From: Actinernus sp. WN-2022
Lineage: Eukaryota; Cnidaria; Anthozoa; Actiniaria; Actinernidae
Assembly (NCBI GenBank): GCA_030867875.1
Contig: JAOWCC010000019.1
Coordinates: 37,181,976-37,245,975 of the forward strand
DNA length: 64,000 nt
Reading direction: 5' to 3'
How positions within the stretch are numbered: position 1 is the stretch's first letter; each line of letters begins with the position of its first letter. The translations under genes and the position numbers were made by a program. A model generated the notes under the pieces. It searched no databases. It had not been told where the DNA came from and saw only the letters and a list, made by a program, of their open reading frames with translations. Positions 20,656-31,935 of this stretch are shown here, piece after piece.

Positions 20656-21149
20656 TTAAAGGGGAACTAAACCCTAAAATCAACCCAATGTCTATGCAAA
20701 CATATATTCGAAATAAATAGGTTCTGCTATTTAATTTTTCTGTGTTGCGTGTCTAGGAAGAGAAAATTCGAAAACCTTACTCACAGCCTCCGGTATGTAC
20801 AGACGGCTCAAGTCTCGTAATTTGTGACGTAGTATATGGGGAATAAATTAGTTTTGCCATGCTGTCCCCGACATTGAATAGCAGGACTAATGGCTTCTAA
20901 TTGCGGACCATGCATTGTGTTTTCTTTGTGCTAGAGGTGTGATCGTTCTTCATTGGTATGTGTGACGTACGTTATGGGGAAATTTGCACTGAATTGAGCC
21001 GCCACACAATATAGATTTTTCAGCGGAAAATTGAACTTGGAGACTAATTTTCTCCTCATAGACGCGCAGCACAGAAAAATAAAATAGCAGAACTTATTTC
21101 TTTAGAATACATCTTTGTAAAGACGTTGGGTTGATTTTAGGGTTCAGTG
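20656..21149. mobile_element. TTAA-type MITE, family A, copy 4
   Basis: It starts TTAAAGGGGAACTAAACCCT and ends GGTTGATTTTAGGGTTCAG, losing the last few bases of the right end. GCATG stands directly before the left end (20651-20655) and also after the right end, possibly reflecting a local rearrangement. It is the least interrupted copy of the family. Confidence 0.8.
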
Positions 21150-22430
21150 AGCATGAAATCGAGGCTAAAGCTATTTTATTGATAGAGTGGCTTATGTTTG
21201 CCCGAATTCTACAAAAATAGCGGTTATTACTAATCTCAGCATTCTAACTCGTTTGAAGAGATTTTGTTGTAAAATGTCTATCACGTGACCAGCCACGTGA
21301 TTACAAAATCTGGAAATTTCATGTCAAAATGGGCTGGTCACACTGTACTTTTAAAGTAACGATTTCTTGCTTATGTGATTACACATCTGGTTGTTTCTAA
21401 AGATCTGTTTGGAATGGTTGACCCTGATAGATTGTTAAGGCGAAAATAGAGAAAACAGGTCACGTGACCTGTCCTTGGAACCAGTTTTCCCCACTTCTCA
21501 CCTACAATGACAAAATGTCAATCATTCCAGACAGAGCTTTTATAATAATAGTGTGACTCTTCTGTTCGTCCGGTGGGCAGCAGCAAACAGTGTATATTTG
21601 TAAACGAACTACTAACTCGGGCCGGCAGAGCTTGGGCCCTGAGTGGTTCCTGAAAATTTTAGCGTTAAGAATACAGCATTGCAGATCAATTTTAGATAGG
21701 CAGTGAACGTACGGGAACTGCTATTTTCTAGTTATGTTGTGAAAATTAAACATCCATAGATTTCACAGCTTTTTGTGTCCTAGCGTATACAAATAACGTG
21801 GATACGATGGTTTAAACTGCAGGTTTCTAGGTTTAGAGAAATAGATAGAATCCACAGGTAGCCGGCGGAGTAATTACAACAACTCAGACTTATTGTTTTT
21901 TACTTAATACAGTATGGCGTCGTTACCACGAGACCCGTCTCTTTCCCAGAACTCTCTTCGGCAGTGTCAAATGCCCCACCATACGCCCCGGGGTAGAATA
22001 ATGCCCGACCCCCCGGCCGATATAAGTTTACAAATGCCCCACTCCCATGGCCAGGATCTCAAAGTATGCAAATGCCCCACCATGTCCCGGGGGGGATTGG
22101 CATTGCTGGAATTGACTGATGCATTATTGACCAAGCGTGAGCAAAAGCATGATATGGACTTGGATGAATAGTATCCCAGCATGCATTGCGTTTTTTAGCG
22201 TGACGTCATCACTTGCTTTCAACGAGCAGCCTGTGCACATCGCGTATCGATCCGTCAGGCGTCGCGTCATGGAGGAATGCTTCAGGCGAGAAAAGGGCAA
22301 AGATATACTGTTTTTGAGGATTGTGATCTGATTTATGTAACCAGTATTTCGTCAGAGAAATTTTCTTTATCTCTGCCATCACTTTCGTATATCGAACTCT
22401 GTTGTAGAGCTGTCCTGATTTGAGTTTTAT
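21150..22430. other. No gene; short C-rich repeats and a CRE word
   Basis: Two CAAATGCCCCACCAT words (21967 and about 22068) surround G- and C-rich tracts, suggesting a degraded MITE at 21966-22095. TGACGTCA occurs at 22201. No convincing coding exon was found. Confidence 0.4.
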
Positions 22431-22648
22431 ACGGAGCCCTGTAAGGGCCATCCACAAACACAAATTTTATGAAAGAATATCGCGCGATACTGTTTTATTT
22501 TCGCGCGATAAAGTGTTACTATCGCGCGATTATAAGTCAGTATCGCGCGATGAACACTGTGTCGCGCGATAATAAAGCAGTGTCGCGCGATATTCTTTCA
22601 TAAAATTTGTGTTTGTGGATGGCCCTTACATAGCTTACAGGGCTCCGT
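22431..22648. mobile_element. MITE with six phased TCGCGCGA palindromes
   Basis: The outer arms ACGGAGCCCTGTAAGGGCC and GGCCCTTACA...ACAGGGCTCCGT, and inner arms CACAAATTTTATGAAAGAAT, are inverted. The centre holds TCGCGCGA at 22480, 22501, 22522, 22543, 22562 and 22583, with spacings of 21, 21, 21, 19 and 21 bp. There is no coding capacity. Confidence 0.85.
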
Positions 22649-22939
22649 ACAAATGTACCCCCTTTTGATATTTTAGGTAGAGGTGAACTCAACCTCGTCC
22701 CCAGGGTTTTCTCGGTCAGGTTGAGGTGAACTAAACAAAATATTCTCGCCGAAATGCGGCTTGAGGGCTCCAAGACAGTCAAGAAACAACAGATGGACAA
22801 CATTTGATGTGGTATGTAAACTTTAATGGCTGTTTATTATCATTTTCCATCGGCTACATGTACGAGCGATAAAGTTTCATAGAAATCCTTATATTTTCCT
22901 CATGTTTGTGAGCCTGGGCTCCCTGTGCTTCTCTGAAAA

Positions 22940-23129
22940 AAATTCCCGTGTCTGATTGGCTGAAAAAGTCCCGTGACGCGTGATCACGCTCAGACCAATC
23001 AGAAGAAAAGGCGGGAAATGTGACAAAGAAGTTTCGCATTTTCATGATCAGCCATTTTGTTTAGGATTGGGAGCTGAAGTGCGTTTTTAATACAAGAGAT
23101 CGTCCGAAAATACCAGGGAAGAACCTCTA
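22940..23129 (+). promoter_or_regulatory. Predicted promoter of the FAM111-like gene
   Basis: ATTGG at 22955 and CCAAT at 22995 are opposite-facing CCAAT (NF-Y type) boxes 40 bp apart. GGCGGGAAA at 23010-23018 is a perfect E2F-type site (TTTCCCGCC inverted). A GCCATTTTG word follows near 23051. The predicted start codon is at 23130. CCAAT pairs with an E2F site are common in S-phase gene promoters. The link to this gene is inferred from position only. Confidence 0.55.
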
Positions 23130-23149
23130 ATGACGGCAGTAAGCACTGA
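23130..23149 (+). CDS. FAM111-like gene, exon 1
   Basis: ATGACGGCAGTAAGCACTGA encodes MTAVST and the first two bases of a Glu codon, followed by the strong donor GTAAGT at 23150. The phase (2) fits exon 2 exactly, and the exon sits just downstream of a CCAAT/E2F cluster. The exon is too short for homology, so support comes from splicing and position. Confidence 0.55.
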
Positions 23150-23949
23150 GTAAGTGTTTGTCACATGTTTCTATTGTTTGTTCTATAACAGGCGAGCAAT
23201 TTAAATGGCAAATATTTACAGCAAATGGCATCAGTGGTGTTGGCGATGGCAGAATGTCTCTCCCTAGAACGTAATACTTTATTGCTTTTATCAATCACCG
23301 TGATACATATACTCAAATGCCAAATCACGTATCATGTTATGAACATTTGGTACATCATATATTATTAACTGTCAGAATCTATGAGGTACATATTAGCAAA
23401 CGGTAAATATCGACTGGAAGGGGTCTAGAAAATCAAGCTTGTATTAAAAAGCTTCCTTGTAAGCTTCCCCTACTCGCATCTATAATACTAGAAAGAAAGA
23501 AATCTTAAGGTGTGATGGAAGTAATAAAGTATATAAAGCAATCACGATGAAGTGCTTTCACTTTGAGTTTTGGCGTGTGGTGGTTTGTACAAATTATGGC
23601 TTCTCGTGTTTACTATTCTTTATGCTGCCATAAAGTATATGTTGCCCAGTATCCGGCAAGTTCAGTTTATAACCGCCGTATCTTTACTTTTGTGGTCGGA
23701 AAAAAATGAAATTTCTTCCAGAGACAGCCTATTTTTAAAGCTATAAGTAAAAGGTAAGTCAACCTACTATCGCCGTATCGGACAGAACGCATGTAAACAA
23801 ATAAATCTCTCCCTTGAGAGGCACACAAGAATGTTTTCAAGCCTGTCCGAAACTGTTCACTTTATTTAGAAAGCAAATATAGTGAAGAAAGCAAAGGAAA
23901 AGTAAGTAACGGTTAAGAATGTGGAAATTCGAGGCACACTATTAAATAT

Positions 23950-24181
23950 TCCTGGGGGGTTCTTCAAGGTAAAAAGGGTAGGGGTGACCGTCGGAAAACC
24001 TAGAAAAATACCAAACCGTGAAAAAATTCCCACCCTAAAATGTACCTTGTGGTCTAAAAATAACCCTGAAAAATGGATTCGCTTGGACAACCCCTAAAAA
24101 ATACTACATTGCCGATTTCAAACCCTAAAAAATGACGATCACCCCTACAAGCCGAATATAGGAAGAACCCCTCCCCCTGGA
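23950..24181. mobile_element. MITE with degenerate CCCTAAAAAAT repeats
   Basis: TCCTGGGGGGTTCTTC pairs with GAAGAACCCCTCCCCCTGGA. Inside are irregular CCCTAAAAAATR words, the same style as the MITE in the HECT exon and the block at 55100-55440. Confidence 0.7.
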
Positions 24182-24639
24182 AAATAATCACTGTTAATCA
24201 TCCACGTTATGAACTCGCTGGTTTGTGATTATCTCTACGATGGATGCCATGACGGACACCCAAAAAAAAACGTGTCAAACAGGGAAGGAAGAAAAACAAA
24301 CAACCATCAGCATCTGATTATTGTCTCTTGTGCAAGTGTTTGTTTAATATTATTTATGACAGTTTTCATCGAATCAACAGACTGAAAATGACTTGAAGGG
24401 AAGGAAAGAAAATGTAGTAGACTAGTGAGACGTTAAAGATTTATACAACCACCTGTGTGAAGCGGTTAGAAATTTTGATTGAGTCACTTTCATGTTTACC
24501 CAAAATTTGTAGGATTATATGTAAAACGTTTGGTATTAATTTAAACAGAAATATAAGAATCCTGAAAATCAAAATAGTGTTTAACAGACTTCTTACAGTG
24601 TGTATACAGTGTGAGATTTGTTGACAACAATAAGAATAG

Positions 24640-24780
24640 ACTTTGACAAACATGTAACTTTGATAGATAAGGCTTTTCCCAAAGCCAGTAGGCATGAAAA
24701 CAGCAAATACATACATATTTTCCTTTGAGAAGTGCTAAATCAACTTCTCCTTGTTCACTTTTCAACTTTGGACACAAGCA
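24640..24780 (-). pseudogene. RecQ-like helicase scrap (Walker A region)
   Basis: On the minus strand, one frame gives EVDLALLKGKY. After a one-base shift the next gives VFAVFMPTGFGKSLIYQ. The latter is the ATP-binding motif I of RecQ-like SF2 helicases (P-T-G-x-G-K-S-L-x-Y-Q), preceded by the usual L-x-G-K/R-D-V segment. Nothing else of the helicase is visible, so this is a transposed or duplicated fragment. A similar fragment is at 58680-59130. Confidence 0.6.
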
Positions 24781-25239
24781 TCATCTGCCACCATTATTGT
24801 TCTGATGGTGCAGCTACAAATGCTGCACACCTGGCCTCACCAGTTGATGATAGATTGCTGTCATACATGTCAAACCAATTGACCAATGGGAATTTTCCAT
24901 CACCTCACTGTCTGACAGGATTTGGGTTTCTTACAAAGATGTCTGTTGTTATCACTCTGGATTTCAAAAATTTAAGGACTTATTGTAGTAAATCCAGACA
25001 CTTTATCATACTGTGCTATTTAACTACAATGTGAAGCTGTATAAAGTCCTGATGTGTTCACTTATTGTTGTAGTGATGGTATTTATTTTTACGACTGGAA
25101 CTGAACTTTGTCAGTGACCACCTGCATTAATTTGCAGTTAAAGTGCAATAAGACTAAATATTGCATTTTCCTGATTACCAGCTAGCTGTGATCTGTTATT
25201 TATTAGTGTTGTGTTGTTTGTCAATCATCTTAAAGTAAT

Positions 25240-25428
25240 GAGTTCGAAATAACCAGGGTTGATTTGGGCCAAGGGAAACCACAAACAGTTTGAAATAGCG
25301 GGAAGTTCGAGATAGCCCATAGTTAAATGACTGAAAAAACATGGTCAAAACCAAGGGAAATGAGTTTGAGTTCAAGATAGCGGGTAGTTCAAGATAACCA
25401 AGTTTGAGATAGCAGGGTCCTTCTGTAT
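25240..25428. mobile_element. Pogo/Tigger-like MITE remnant
   Basis: Repeated TTCGAGATAGCGGG/AGTTTGAGATAGCAGGGTCC words, ending GGTCCTTCTGTA, resemble the CAGTAGAACCCCGCTAACTC-type inverted ends of pogo-like elements. GGGCCAAGGGAAAC is shared with 60518-61680. Confidence 0.6.
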
Positions 25429-25480
25429 TTATTAAGATCCCAGGTAATATTTGGGTCTCATTGACAATTCTATTTTCTAG

Positions 25481-25597
25481 GCAAAAATCTCCTGTACATG
25501 TATGTGCAATGACTAATCAAGCTGGTGATTCTGGTATTTGTATGTCACTTAATGAAGATATACATGTAGTTGATGGAAGTCCTCCAGAAGTCCCTAG
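25481..25597 (+). CDS. FAM111-like gene, exon 2
   Basis: The exon is bounded by TTTTCTAG and GTAAGT and is 117 bp long. It encodes QKSPVHVCAMTNQAGDSGIC followed by MSLNEDIHVVDGSPPEVP, phase 2 at both ends. The sequence has no fold signature. It would form the disordered N-terminal region that precedes the ubiquitin-like domains in FAM111 proteins. Confidence 0.65.
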
Positions 25598-25741
25598 GTA
25601 AGTTACCGGTACATTGTACATGTATTTTCAAAAGTCAAAATGATATTTATTACTTTATTTAACCTATTATTTTGTAAAATTAATGGTTATTATTGAAATA
25701 CACTATATTTTTGCGTTTTAGAAAAGTTAGATTTTGTTCTA

Positions 25742-26288
25742 TTAAAGTGCATATGAGCCTTCGTGCAATTTTCATAGCTATGAACCTCGGGAAAGTTTTG
25801 AGTACCCCTGCGAAGAAATTGTTGGTTTACAGAGAATACTCTATCTTCTACGCTTGTTTGAAATCGTGGAAACGTGACCTTTCGTGACCCATGACCGCGT
25901 AAGTAAAAGCCTGGGTCGATGCCTCGGTAGACATCATTTAATTAATTCAACTTTGCAACAATTTGAATAAAAACTTACAATTTTCACTAATATGACTTTT
26001 TCCTTTACTAACAGCTCATAAACTGTGTATATTATCTAAAAATCGATGTTGTTGTGATAGAAAGGTGCCATGGAGAATAATGCATTAATGAGATGCCGTC
26101 GACCGAGGTATCGACCCAGGCTTTTACTTACGTGGTAATGGGTCAGGAAAGGTCACGTTTCCACGATTTCAAACAAGCGTAGAAGATAGAGTATTCTCTG
26201 TAAACCAAAAATTTCTTCGCAGGAGTACTCAAAACTTTTCTGAGATTCATAGCTATGAAAATTGCAGGAAGGCTCATATGCACTTTAA
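25742..26288. mobile_element. TTAA-type MITE, family B, copy 1
   Basis: TTAAAGTGCATATGAGCC and GGCTCATATGCACTTTAA bound 547 bp with arms of about 200 bp. The mirrored frames in the arms (AIFIAMNLGKVLSTPAKK and its counterpart on the minus strand) are repeat sequence, not genes. Confidence 0.85.
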
Positions 26289-26538
26289 GGATTCTCTTGT
26301 AAGACCACAGGTAGCCCAAGCTAATGATTAGTATAAGGAATGTATAAAGCTTGTTATGCATGGGAATTTTTAGAAAATCTTAAGTGGTACGTACTAAAAT
26401 GGTCAATAAAGTAATAACATTTTATGTGAGTGTTGAGAAGTTGTTCCTCTTCATTACCGATGAGTTTAGTTTACATTTTAGGTTTTAATTTTTTTTAACT
26501 TCCCCTATAAAAGGCAGGAGACATGACTAGAGATGCCA

Positions 26539-26928
26539 TTAAAGTGCATATGAGCGGCGTCTATGAGTTATAGAGGTTTCTATTTCCAATATGCTAATTA
26601 TGTGAGGCCAACAAAAGGTCACTTCTTTCTCCTTGTGAATGAAACTATTTCTGATTTATACAAAATATTTGGTAAAATCACTGATATACAATCATGTAAC
26701 TCCAAATATTACATGGGTGTGTAGAAAAATATGTATATAAATCTACCAGAACATTTTTGTATAATAAATGAGTCCTCACATGTTGTCACATAATTTGCAT
26801 ATCGGAAATAGAAACCTCTAACTCATAGATGCAACACTCAAATTAAGAAATATTTTACAGTAAAACTATTTACTTGATGGAGAATCGATTTTAATGATAA
26901 AAAAATTGCGGGCTCATATGCACTTTTA
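26539..26928. mobile_element. TTAA-type MITE, family B, copy 2
   Basis: It has the same tips as copy 1 (TTAAAGTGCATATGAGC and GGCTCATATGCACTTTTA) but a different interior, with GGAAATAGAAACCTCTAACT facing its inverse. Confidence 0.8.
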
Positions 26929-27036
26929 GCCCAGTATCACAAGGCTTTGAGGCTCTGTGCTATGCAACATCCACAAGTTAAAAATGAAGAGTTGGTTCAG
27001 CTGTATCATGAGTCCGAGGAGACGACAGTACTATAA
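26929..27036 (+). other. Possible unassigned exon or open frame
   Basis: Directly after the MITE B right end (CACTTTTAG, acceptor-like) comes an open stretch: QYHKALRLCAMQHPQVKNEE then LVQLYHESEETTVL and a stop. Its composition looks protein-like, but no domain is recognised and its phase does not join well to exon 2 of the FAM111-like gene. It may be a remnant of a gene carried by an element. Confidence 0.3.
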
Positions 27037-27654
27037 AATCTATTAAAGTGTGTATACATATGAAATAGTTCAAAATTAAATTCATCTCCTGTGAAAGCAC
27101 TTTTGAAATGATTAAGGATGTCATTTTCTGTTTGTCTGCATCACATCTTCTTTCAGAGATATTCGTGTTTTTTTTTCCAATGTGCAAATGAGGTGATCTA
27201 CGATGTTAGTTAATTTGAAACACCTTGAGAAACATCACAAAATGAAGAATATCTTGTCAAACAGTTGGTATTTTTTTTTTGAAAATTTGCCGATGTATGG
27301 AAATACACATCATGCAGGTTATGCTGTTGCCATAGTAACACTGAAAGTGGTTCAAATCAACTGACGTTATAATCATGTGCTTTGCATATTTGTCAAAAAA
27401 AAGAATACCAGTATCTGACTGCAATGAGACAAGTTTTTGACATAAGGAAAATGTTATCCTTAGGGGTGGACCATTAGAAATCCTGGGAGGGGGGGTGGAA
27501 AACTTTTTGTGCACGATATTTTTTTTAGCAGTGTGAGTTCTGCAAGAAATTTTTTTTAAGGCGATAGCTCTGCACGATTTTTTTTTTCAGTGCACATTCT
27601 ATAGAGACTTTTCAGAGTACATCCTATATAGATTTATAGCCTGTGAATACAACC

Positions 27655-30150
27655 ATAATATAATAATAATAATGTTATTTATAGCAGAGAATCTGTCTCC
27701 GATGAGTTTTTCAATAGAGCCCTGCATAACATAAATAAGAAACAAAACTAAAAATACATTAATAATCTAGAGTTAAAAACTAGGCTAAAAATACATTTAT
27801 AGAGTGACTAGAGCTAAAATTTATGAGGCAATTCAAAAACATGTCTTTTGACATTTTGTTTAAAAAGAGTTAGGGATTTGATTTCCCGCAACGAATTATC
27901 TAAAGTATTCCATTCACTAAAACCTTGGTACAATAAACGTTGTTTGCCATAATTAAGCTTGATTATTGGAAGTCTAAAATCGTTCTTTCTTCTTGTATTA
28001 TACATGTGAATGTTCTTTAAGATATTAAAATCATAATCAATGAGTCCATTAACATACTTATATATTAAAATATGACGATGTACAAGACGACGTTTGGAAC
28101 GAGTAGGCCAATTGAGATTTGACAAGGCTTGTGCTGAAGAACTTTAAACAGGTAAATTCACTGAGAATTATCTTGGCCGCCTTATTTTGCAAAATCTGAA
28201 GATCGTCTATGAGGGTTGAGTTGTATTTGTCACCCAATATTGCATCAGCGGTAGTCAAAAAGTGGACATACTAAACTATTATACAAAGTAAGGTGTGTCT
28301 CGAGGGGCAATAAGTGCCTGATACGCTTGACCAGACCAATCCTTGGGTTTACTTTAATAGATAAGGCCTCTACCAGGTCATGCGAAGTCATATGCTTATT
28401 AATTATAATACCGAGGTACTTGATATTGTCAGAGCGTTCGAGGGGCACGTTGTCTATAATGACATCGATGCTAGAGCAAGATTTCAGTTTGTGTGGACTA
28501 CCTATTAACATAAACTTAGATTTAGAAGTATTCAAAGTCAGGCGATGTATACGAAACCAAGAGGCCAATTTTGCCAAGTCATCAGTGATTTAAGCAATGT
28601 TCGATGTCATTGATACTGAAGGATGGCTACAGTATATCACGGTGTCATCAGCGTACATGGTCACTTGGCAATGATCTACAGTAATAGGAAGGTCATTGAC
28701 GTAAACCAAGAACAAGAGAGGACCGAGAATACTCCCTTGTGGCATGCCAACTTCCACTGAGCACGAAAAGGACTGAGAGTCGCCTATTGCAGATATCTGG
28801 TGTCGGTTATCAAGGTAGGAGGTAAACCAATTTACAACTTCACTGCAAGCACCAATGGCCTTGAGCTTTGTCAGCAAAAGGTTGTGGTCCACAGTCACAA
28901 AAGCCTTGGACAGGTCTAAGAATACTGCACCAGTCACCTTGCCATTGTCCATGTGTTGTTAGAATGTTGTCAGTGAAGTGTGCTAAGCCAATTTCAGTAG
29001 ATAACCTCAGGCGGAAACCAAACTGATTAGGTGTGACTATTTTCTCTTACGAGAGATAGCCGTAGAGTTGTCGATGTACAGCCCTTTCAAGAATCTTACT
29101 TACAGCAGGTAGAATATAATTGTGATAGGCCTGTAATTGTTAAAATCAGAGCGATCGCCGGATTTAAACAGGGCGGTAACTTTTCCTTGTTTCCAGATGG
29201 CTGGGAAAATACTTGAGTTCAGAGAACGATTAAACAGTTTGGTTAAAACTGCGGGTCAGGAGTCATACACACAGCCGAGTCACTAGTAGCCTCGAGCTGA
29301 TTTGGTCTAAACCAATAGCTTTGTTTGTTTTCAAACCTCTTAATTGTTTAAAAACAAAGCTCTCGGAAATGTTCGAAAAGCGAAAGACACTGAATTTCAC
29401 TGTTATTTGTCCTAGCTGGAGTAATGATGTCAATGGCGCCGACCAGAGATTGAAACTTTGCTGCTAACAAAGGTCTGATCGATCGACGCTGGCTCTGTTA
29501 ACTGTACTCCATCAGATTCAGATTGGATAAAGGTCGGCTGAGAGCCATCAGAGAGCTTAAGCAACGACGATGGGGACGGCAGTGACGACGGGACGTAGAA
29601 AAGTGTTTTCTCCCGAAATATGATGTTTACTATTTCCTTCGTTCGCCTTTAATTACTTTTAACATCCATTTCTTCGAAAAATATGATAAGCATAGAGTTC
29701 CGTTCACGCCGAACGAAAAACGAAGTGATTTACTTTCGACCGTTCGCGTTCTCTTGTTAACGTAGAATATGGAGTTTTCACGTTGTGTTTTTGCAGACAA
29801 CGGTTGAAATGTAGTTGACTGCGTGCATTTTCACGTGCAGTTATTGTATTTTGTAATTAAGTCTATTGTGTTATGCCGTCGTCCTAGACGTTGCCGTAGT
29901 CGTTGCTTAAGCTCTCTAATATTATTAGATCTTATTACGGCAAGTCAATCATTTATAGTTTTCCATAGAGCACCTGCATGAATTTCTTTGTTTTGTCTAA
30001 TCAGATCTTTATAGTATTTAGTTTGAGCCGCATTTTTTTGTAACGATCCCAGTGATGCGAGGAATTTAATTTGATCGCCTTAGAATGCATATAGTCCCGG
30101 TCTTTCATTGCTTGGCTCCGATTCAGGCCAAATCAAAAATGCATACCCCA
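27655..30150 (-). pseudogene. Non-LTR retrotransposon ORF2 (reverse transcriptase) copy
   Basis: Reading from about 30150 leftward: MKDRDYMHSKAIKLNSSHHW, then YYKDLIRQNKEIHAGALW, a MITE, then VTALFKSGDRSDFNNYRPI, GFRLRLSTEIGLAHFTDN, TGAVFLDLSKAF, GMPQGSILGPLLFLVYVNDL and the catalytic YADDT box. After that come LNTSKSKFMLIGS and IKYLGIIINKHM, and finally the C-terminal frame ending LTLFKQNVKRHVFELPHKF at 27814. At least three frameshifts or stops break it (for example at 28590 and 28250). The 3' end at 27655-27673 carries TAA repeats, a LINE-type tail. The endonuclease is missing, so it is 5'-truncated. The clade is probably Jockey/CR1-like, judged only by eye. Confidence 0.85.
29550..29918. 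mobile_element. MITE nested in the LINE
   Basis: AGAGAGCTTAAGCAACGACG and its inverse CGTTGCTTAAGCTCTCT bound about 369 bp that separates two parts of the LINE coding sequence. Confidence 0.75.
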
Positions 30151-30796
30151 AGATTTCATTGTCCATGATGTTTTGCACAAGACACATGAAAATATTTCTA
30201 TGTGCTCGAAATTACTGGCACAGACTCTGTAATATTCGAGAATGTGGACATTGAAGTTTACTCAATGAAACCTGACATTAAACTCGGTTGCAAAACTGCT
30301 GGCATCAGAGAATAATTTGAGGCTTCAGTAATTAAGGCCAGTTGATATTTCCATGACTAAACTAATTTTGTGAAGGTTGGGGAGGTTGTTTTCATCTGGA
30401 AATACCTGAAAATCAGTTACACAGACTGTGTGGGTAATCTTTAGAACTATATTTTGAATTGGCAAAACTGAATTGCTAGTATTTTTTAAAACAAAAATTG
30501 AACAATGCATCGGTTCCTTTGCAAGAATTTTTTTTTGTGCCGTAGTGCTTTGCAGGAATTTTATTTTGGGACATTTAGCCTTGCACAAATTTTTTTTTTG
30601 GACTACTCACCCCCCCTCCCAGGGTTTCTAATGGTCCACCCCTTAATCAATTTGAAAGGGCTTTCAAATGAGATCAACTTGATTTGGAAATCAGAGGTCA
30701 ATCAAGAGACAATTAGAACAGATTTATAAATTGCTGGACAGGTGCTGTCTGTTTGTTCTCTACAAAATAATAATGTTCTTTTCTATTTTTTGTTAG

Positions 30797-30844
30797 CAGT
30801 GGATGTGATAAAGAAAATAAACCTTTTGAGCCGCCTACTAAAAG
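30797..30844 (+). CDS. FAM111-like gene, exon 3 (basic motif)
   Basis: The 48-bp exon between TTTTGTTAG and GTAAGA encodes SGCDKENKPFEPPTKR in the phase fixed by exon 2. Joined to exon 4 it creates PPTKRTKR, a likely nuclear localisation signal. This suits the nuclear, replication-associated role known for human FAM111A. Confidence 0.65.
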
Positions 30845-31199
30845 GTAAGAAGACAGCTGCATATATAAATATTACCCATTTTGGAGTTGAGTTAACCTAC
30901 TGTACACGTAGTGTTGACCAAATCGACAGTGTCCAAAATGGTTCTGATAAAGAAATGAATTCCATGACAAGAAAATCACAAGTTTACTGAGTTTGGAGAA
31001 GATAGGTTTGATAATAAAATAATTATTTGCTTGTGAATAAGGAATTTTATGCCTTCTCAGATAGTTTTGTGTGAGGTAATATGCATCCGGGACATAGGTC
31101 TTAATGGGAGGAGTAATAATTAATTCACCCTCTAAGTGATGGGCGCATTCCTCATGACCTTCTCTCAAACAGTCATGGTTACACATGGCTTTGCATTCT

Positions 31200-31935
31200 G
31201 GCCCTCACCTTTATGACCCAGGTTGAGGATGTTGCCAAGATCATGTTTAAAAAGGATCCTGTAAGATAATCCAATATCTTGGATGATCTTGTCATGATCT
31301 TGGCATTGTTCTAGGTTAAGATCATGCCAAGATCTTGCACAAGATCTTGGCTTTGCATCTTGCCAAGGTCTTGCCAAGATCGTGTTTAAAAACCTGCACA
31401 ATCTTGTGGGAAGATCTTACAGGATCCTGCAAGATCTTGCCAGATATTGGTAAGATCTTGAGGAAGGTCTTGCTCAATATCTTGCAAGTTTTTAGACAAG
31501 ATCTTGTTATGATCTTGAGAAGATCATCCAAGATCTGGCAAGATCTTGGATGATCTACAGGATCCTGTAAGAACCTTATGCAAGATTTTGGTGTGATTTT
31601 GTGCAATACATGTATTGCTAAGATCTACCAAGAATATGCCAAGATCATCCAAGGTCTTGGCTTGATCTTGTGCAAATCTTGCCAGGATCTACCAAGAACA
31701 TGCCAAGATCATCCAAGATATTGTATTATCTTACAGGATCCTGTAAGATCTTGTGCAAGATCTCAGCGTGATGTTGTGCAAAATCTTGCCCACATCTACC
31801 AAGAATGTGCCAAGATCTGGTAGGAGCATCCAAGATCTGGTAGATCAGCCTGGATGATGATATTACAGGATCATCTAAGATGTTTTGCATGATATACCGG
31901 TAATGCAATCTTGACAAGAGCATGTCAAGATCTTG
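31200..31935. repeat. AAGATCTTG-rich simple-sequence block
   Basis: Over about 730 bp, the self-complementary words CAAGATCTTG, CCAAGATCATCCAAGATC and ACAGGATCCTGTAAGATC recur dozens of times at irregular spacing on both strands. Derived frames rich in Ile, Leu and Arg (for example KILQDPVRS) are artefacts. Confidence 0.85.

Larger units (their letters stand above)
23150..25480. other. Intron 1 of the FAM111-like gene
   Basis: It contains a MITE at 23950-24181, a RecQ-like helicase scrap on the minus strand at 24640-24780 and a pogo-like MITE at 25240-25428. The rest is AT-rich with no coding signal. Confidence 0.5.
27459..30645. mobile_element. TIR element split by a LINE insertion
   Basis: TTAGGGGTGGACCATTAGAA plus CCTGGGAGGGGGGG on the left pairs with CCCCCCCTCCCAGGG and TTTCTAATGGTCCACCCCTT on the right. 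Degenerate GCACGATTTTTTTT / AAGAATTTTTTTTTGTGC words follow inside both ends. Most of the interior is the inserted minus-strand LINE. Confidence 0.75.

Noticed and set aside
22480..22590. CRISPR-like array from TCGCGCGA repeats
   Set aside because: The repeats are 8 bp palindromes with 11-13 bp spacers inside a eukaryotic MITE. Length and context do not fit CRISPR.
31165..31923. Several Ile/Leu/Arg-rich frames on both strands
   Set aside because: They come from the AAGATCTTG block and have no independent coding signal.
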